DNA from: Pelagophyceae sp. CCMP2097
Taxonomy: Eukaryota > Sar > Pelagophyceae
Direction: 5' to 3'
Length of the DNA: 18,275 bases
NCBI GenBank assembly: GCA_026770575.1
Contig: MU657172.1
Location: 45,468-63,742, forward strand
Shown here: piece by piece, positions 15,929-18,275 of the stretch
Layout: each line of letters opens with the position of its first letter
Position numbering within the stretch: the first letter of the stretch is position 1
The notes under the pieces: generated by a model
What the model saw: only the letters and a program-made list of their open reading frames with translations
Databases searched by the model: none
What the model was told of the DNA's origin: nothing
Program-made: the position numbers and the translations under genes

Positions 15929-16185
15929 CCCCACCTCCACAGGACGTTTGGTGAGACTTGGAGTGGCTTGACATGTCCGGGCCGACCCAAGGTGCCGGGC
16001 TGGAGGCGGAACTCTCCCGTTTTGGCGTACCCTACGCGCAATCTCGATTTTAGTGTCGCCAAAAGCTGGTTTGAGGTGGTTCTCTATTATCATCGTCTGA
16101 GTTCCGCCTCGCTGCTGCTTCGTTGGGGTCGGCTGTAGGCCCTGGTCACACCAGAGCCCGACCTAGTGACCTGTGGAGGTGGGGG
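15929..16185. mobile_element. Possible TIR element (CCCCACCTCCACAGG ends)
   Basis: A perfect 15-bp inverted pair (15929-15943 and 16170-16184) encloses about 226 bp without any gene. No clear target duplication was seen and no second copy is in the window, so the mobile assignment is tentative. Confidence 0.35.
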
Positions 16186-16480
16186 ATTTCGCCCAAAATT
16201 TAGGCTATGGGCTCCGTTTTGTAAGTTATGGGCACCATTTCACTGAAACATTTATGTCCATACAAATCCGCAATTCCATGAAAATGGTGTCATGTTTGAC
16301 ACCGTTTTATTATCGATAGTGACGTTACGCGCGGCGGACCGAGCCCGCACACAAACTTCCTTCGTCAGGGACCGCGCCGCCACCAGCCCGCACCGTAGCG
16401 ACCAAAAGTGGCCCCATACCTCGTTTGCAGACCGAGAAATTTTTATCGGAGTGGAATCCGTTTCATGTTGACCCCCCCTT
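16186..16480. other. No gene recognised
   Basis: Mixed-composition sequence with a small perfect hairpin GGTGTCA-TGTT-TGACACC at about 16288-16305. No coding or RNA gene signal. Confidence 0.4.
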
Positions 16481-16484
16481 GTAC

Positions 16485-16560
16485 GATGATTCCAATGAGG
16501 CTCCTGCTCGACCTCTATCCCAATAGCGATCGTATCAACCGCCAATCGCTGAATCGGTCA
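16485..16560 (-). mobile_element. SINE-like head fragment
   Basis: ATGATTCCAATGAGGCTCCTGC and CAATCGCTGAATCGG match 8860-8936 of the minus-strand SINE-like copy. The B box and tail are absent. Confidence 0.55.
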
Positions 16561-16626
16561 TGCGCCGCGACGTCGCCAGCGTTTCTTAAAAAGCTCTTCA
16601 CCCCTCGAAAAACTGGCCGCACTTGT

Positions 16627-16695
16627 CTTCAATAACGACCTCCGGAAAAGGGGCCTAGATTTTTTCAAATCCAAAGACCCCCTTGGGGGTCTGAA
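16627..16695. repeat. Second copy of the C-rich hairpin repeat
   Basis: This matches 10499-10569 from CTTCAATAACGAC through GATTTTTTCAAATCC to the hairpin AGACCCCC-TT-GGGGGTCT. It lies about 145 bp upstream of the coiled-coil gene start. Confidence 0.75.
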
Positions 16696-16839
16696 AAAGT
16701 AACAACGCACCGCCCGTTTAAGCGAAGGCGTCTCGCAACCACAGAGCTCAACCACAGGGCCCTGCAGGGCCACGTCCTTTGCCGCGCGGGGCCGTCTGGG
16801 CCCCTTGCTCGCGGTCCCTCCTGTCGGGCCGGCGGCGCC

Positions 16840-18019
16840 ATGTCGACCCGCGTGGTGCACCGCATCCGCGAAAAGCAGGAGTCGCTCCGCCGCGACGCGG
16901 CGCGCGAAAACGCGTCGTGAGTTCCCCGCGGCGCGCCGAGCCCCGGAAGCCTTTTCTTGGTCCGCAGGGTTTCGGCTTTGTAGGCAGCAGGGCGCGGCGC
17001 ACTTGGAGTCTCTTCGGCGCGACGCGGCTCGGCGGGCTTGCGGCTACGAGGCGCGCGAGGCGGATTACCTATCCAAGATTCTGCGCGCCGAGGACGACAT
17101 CGTCGCCTTCCACCGCGACTTGAAGACGGCGGGCGGCGGCCGTTTGCCGAGGGCGCTCGAGGCCGTGCGTTCCCGGCACTGCGGGATCACCGACGATTTG
17201 TGCATCTTCGAGTCGCGTCTGGCGTCGGCGCTGCGCGAGCGCGGCCGCGACCTGCGGCGGGCGACGGACGCGCGGCTCCACGCGCCGCGCACGGAGCTGG
17301 CGGCTCGGAAATCGGGCGACGACGGCCTTCGGGCCTGGCGCGAGCACGCGGAAAGGCTCCGGGGCGGCTTGGAGGCCGCATCAGCCGTCTGCTTGAAACT
17401 GAAAGAGGTCAACGCGGAGCTGCTGAGGCAGAGTTCCGACGTGCGCACAATGTTAAAGGTCGGAGAGCAAGATCGGCAGTATTTGATTTTGCAATTAGTG
17501 GAGGTGAACAAAGACACTGCGCGGTGCCGCCACGCTTCAGAGAGGTGCCAGGCTAAACTCGCCGACGCCGCCGCAAACGTGAACAAGGAGACGCCGCTGG
17601 CACGCGCCTCGGCGCATCTGGAAAGGGACGCTTCCAAACCGCCCCAGGGCCACGTTCGGGCCAAGCGTTTAGCCGAGGTCAAGAACTTGGAAGGGATCCT
17701 CCTACACCACCAGCGCAACCTCCTCGCCCTGCGCGGAAAGTGCGCCACGGACGCCGAGGAGTCAGCGGCGCTGCAGCGGCTTTTAAGAGCGAGACTCCTT
17801 GACCTCGTGCAAGAGACGCGCTGCGACGATACAGCGCCCGAGGACCGCCGCGGGGCGCTGCGCGCCTGGCAGGCGCGCGCGCTGAACCTGCTCTACGAAA
17901 AGGCGTTCCCCGCCTCCTCGACGGCGCGCTGGCTCCCGCGGAAAACGACCGGCCCCCCGAAACACCTCCACCCGAGCGACAAGCCGCCTTTTGAGGAGCC
18001 GGCCTCCGGAGCCGGCTGA
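16840..18019 (+). CDS. Coiled-coil protein of unknown function (two exons)
   Basis: The exons 16840-16916 and 16984-18019 join in frame to give 370 residues. The start ATG follows GGCGGCGCC, a strong eukaryotic start context. Without splicing this frame ends at codon 27. The protein is rich in Arg, Ala, Leu and Glu with long heptad-like stretches and few prolines until the C-terminus. ESLRRDAAR occurs on both sides of the splice junction. A central MLKVGEQDRQYLILQLVEVN segment and an NLLYEKAFP end resemble motifs of conserved algal and protist coiled-coil proteins, some of them ciliary. That resemblance is from memory and no family is claimed. No membrane segment or catalytic motif is seen. 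The proline-rich last 40 residues are probably flexible. An unspliced 404-codon reading from 16805 is possible but has a poorer start and low-complexity N-terminus. Confidence 0.75.
16917..16983 (+). other. Predicted intron of the coiled-coil gene (67 nt)
   Basis: The donor is GTGAGT and the acceptor CTTTGTAG, phase 2. The alternative acceptor TCCGCAG at 16967 would bring in an in-frame stop, which supports the chosen site. Confidence 0.65.
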
Positions 18020-18099
18020 GGCGGACGCGCCCGGGGGAGCGTAATCGTACGGGGCAAAGCACGCGTCCGCTCGGCCCCGGATTCGAAAAGGCGTGATAG

Positions 18100-18211
18100 G
18101 ACGGTAACAAAGTAGTAACTTACCCTTACGGTAATTTACCGGGAATAATCTGGGAATGTTACCAAGGGCTCAAAGTAACTTACCGTCGGTGCCAAAACGG
18201 TAACTTACTAT
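18100..18211. repeat. Degenerate GGTAACTTAC repeats
   Basis: Variants of CGGTAACTTAC appear about five times downstream of the coiled-coil gene with uneven spacing. The role is unknown; they lie in the probable 3' flank. Confidence 0.55.
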
Positions 18212-18275
18212 CGGCCTTTCACGGCGGCCGACTCCGCTGACACAGCCGAGTTTCGAACGAGTGACTGCAGACAAT

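Noticed and set aside
17065..17748. 227-codon minus-strand frame
   Set aside because: Antisense to the coiled-coil gene. The plus-strand model has a strong start context, a good intron and coiled-coil character.
18215..18275. Another tRNA-like B box (GTTCGAAAC on the minus strand) at the window end
   Set aside because: The flanking bases do not form a T stem and the sequence is cut by the window edge.

Overview
This window looks like nuclear DNA from a GC-rich, repeat-laden unicellular eukaryote, probably an alga. The organism is inferred, not shown. The two convincing genes have very GC-rich, alanine- and arginine-rich codons and are split by short GT-AG introns of 44 to 74 nt. They sit as islands in about 15 kb of lower-GC, repeat-filled DNA. 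No bacterial operons, rRNA genes or CRISPR arrays are visible.

Genes. (1) On the minus strand, four exons between 6959 and 3842 join in frame into a 984-residue protein: an N-terminal PDZ domain spread over exons 1-3, then a very long Ala/Ser/Asp/Glu-rich, probably disordered tail with three copies of an S-x-x-V-F motif and two 15-bp minisatellites. (2) On the plus strand, two exons (16840-16916 and 16984-18019) encode a 370-residue coiled-coil protein of unknown function.

Mobile DNA fills most of the rest. Regions 1-256, 2801-3361, 9473-9671 and 10670-11223 are copies of one non-autonomous family with CAAGGGGTATCG termini and TA target duplications. Region 385-985 is a minisatellite interrupted by a 330-bp TIR element (duplicated ATTT) and a 117-bp TA-flanked MITE; removing either restores the array. 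Region 1498-2144 is a near-perfect inverted repeat with 229-bp arms. tRNA-derived SINE-like copies lie at 2372-2787 (+) and 8618-9122 (-), with fragments at 15664-15800 and 16485-16560. A compound repeat occurs at 9671-10569 and again from 13201; the second copy carries a 325-bp hAT-like insertion with a perfect 8-bp duplication, and its microsatellite is split by a larger element.

The most interesting system is that larger element, present as copy A (7282-8582) and copy B (14269-15416). Both end in related CAGSTGTTTCAA-type inverted repeats, carry decayed pieces of the same transposase-like protein, and have a long hairpin downstream of that protein. Six base pairs of the hairpin stem differ between copies with both partners changed, while the loop is well conserved. 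In copy A the 5' part of the transposase-like gene is replaced by what looks like the captured 5' end of a secreted potato-inhibitor-I-like gene: a signal peptide, a stop, then an SWPEVLG motif.

All exon joins, family names and element boundaries were read by eye. No database search, folding programme or RNA evidence was available.
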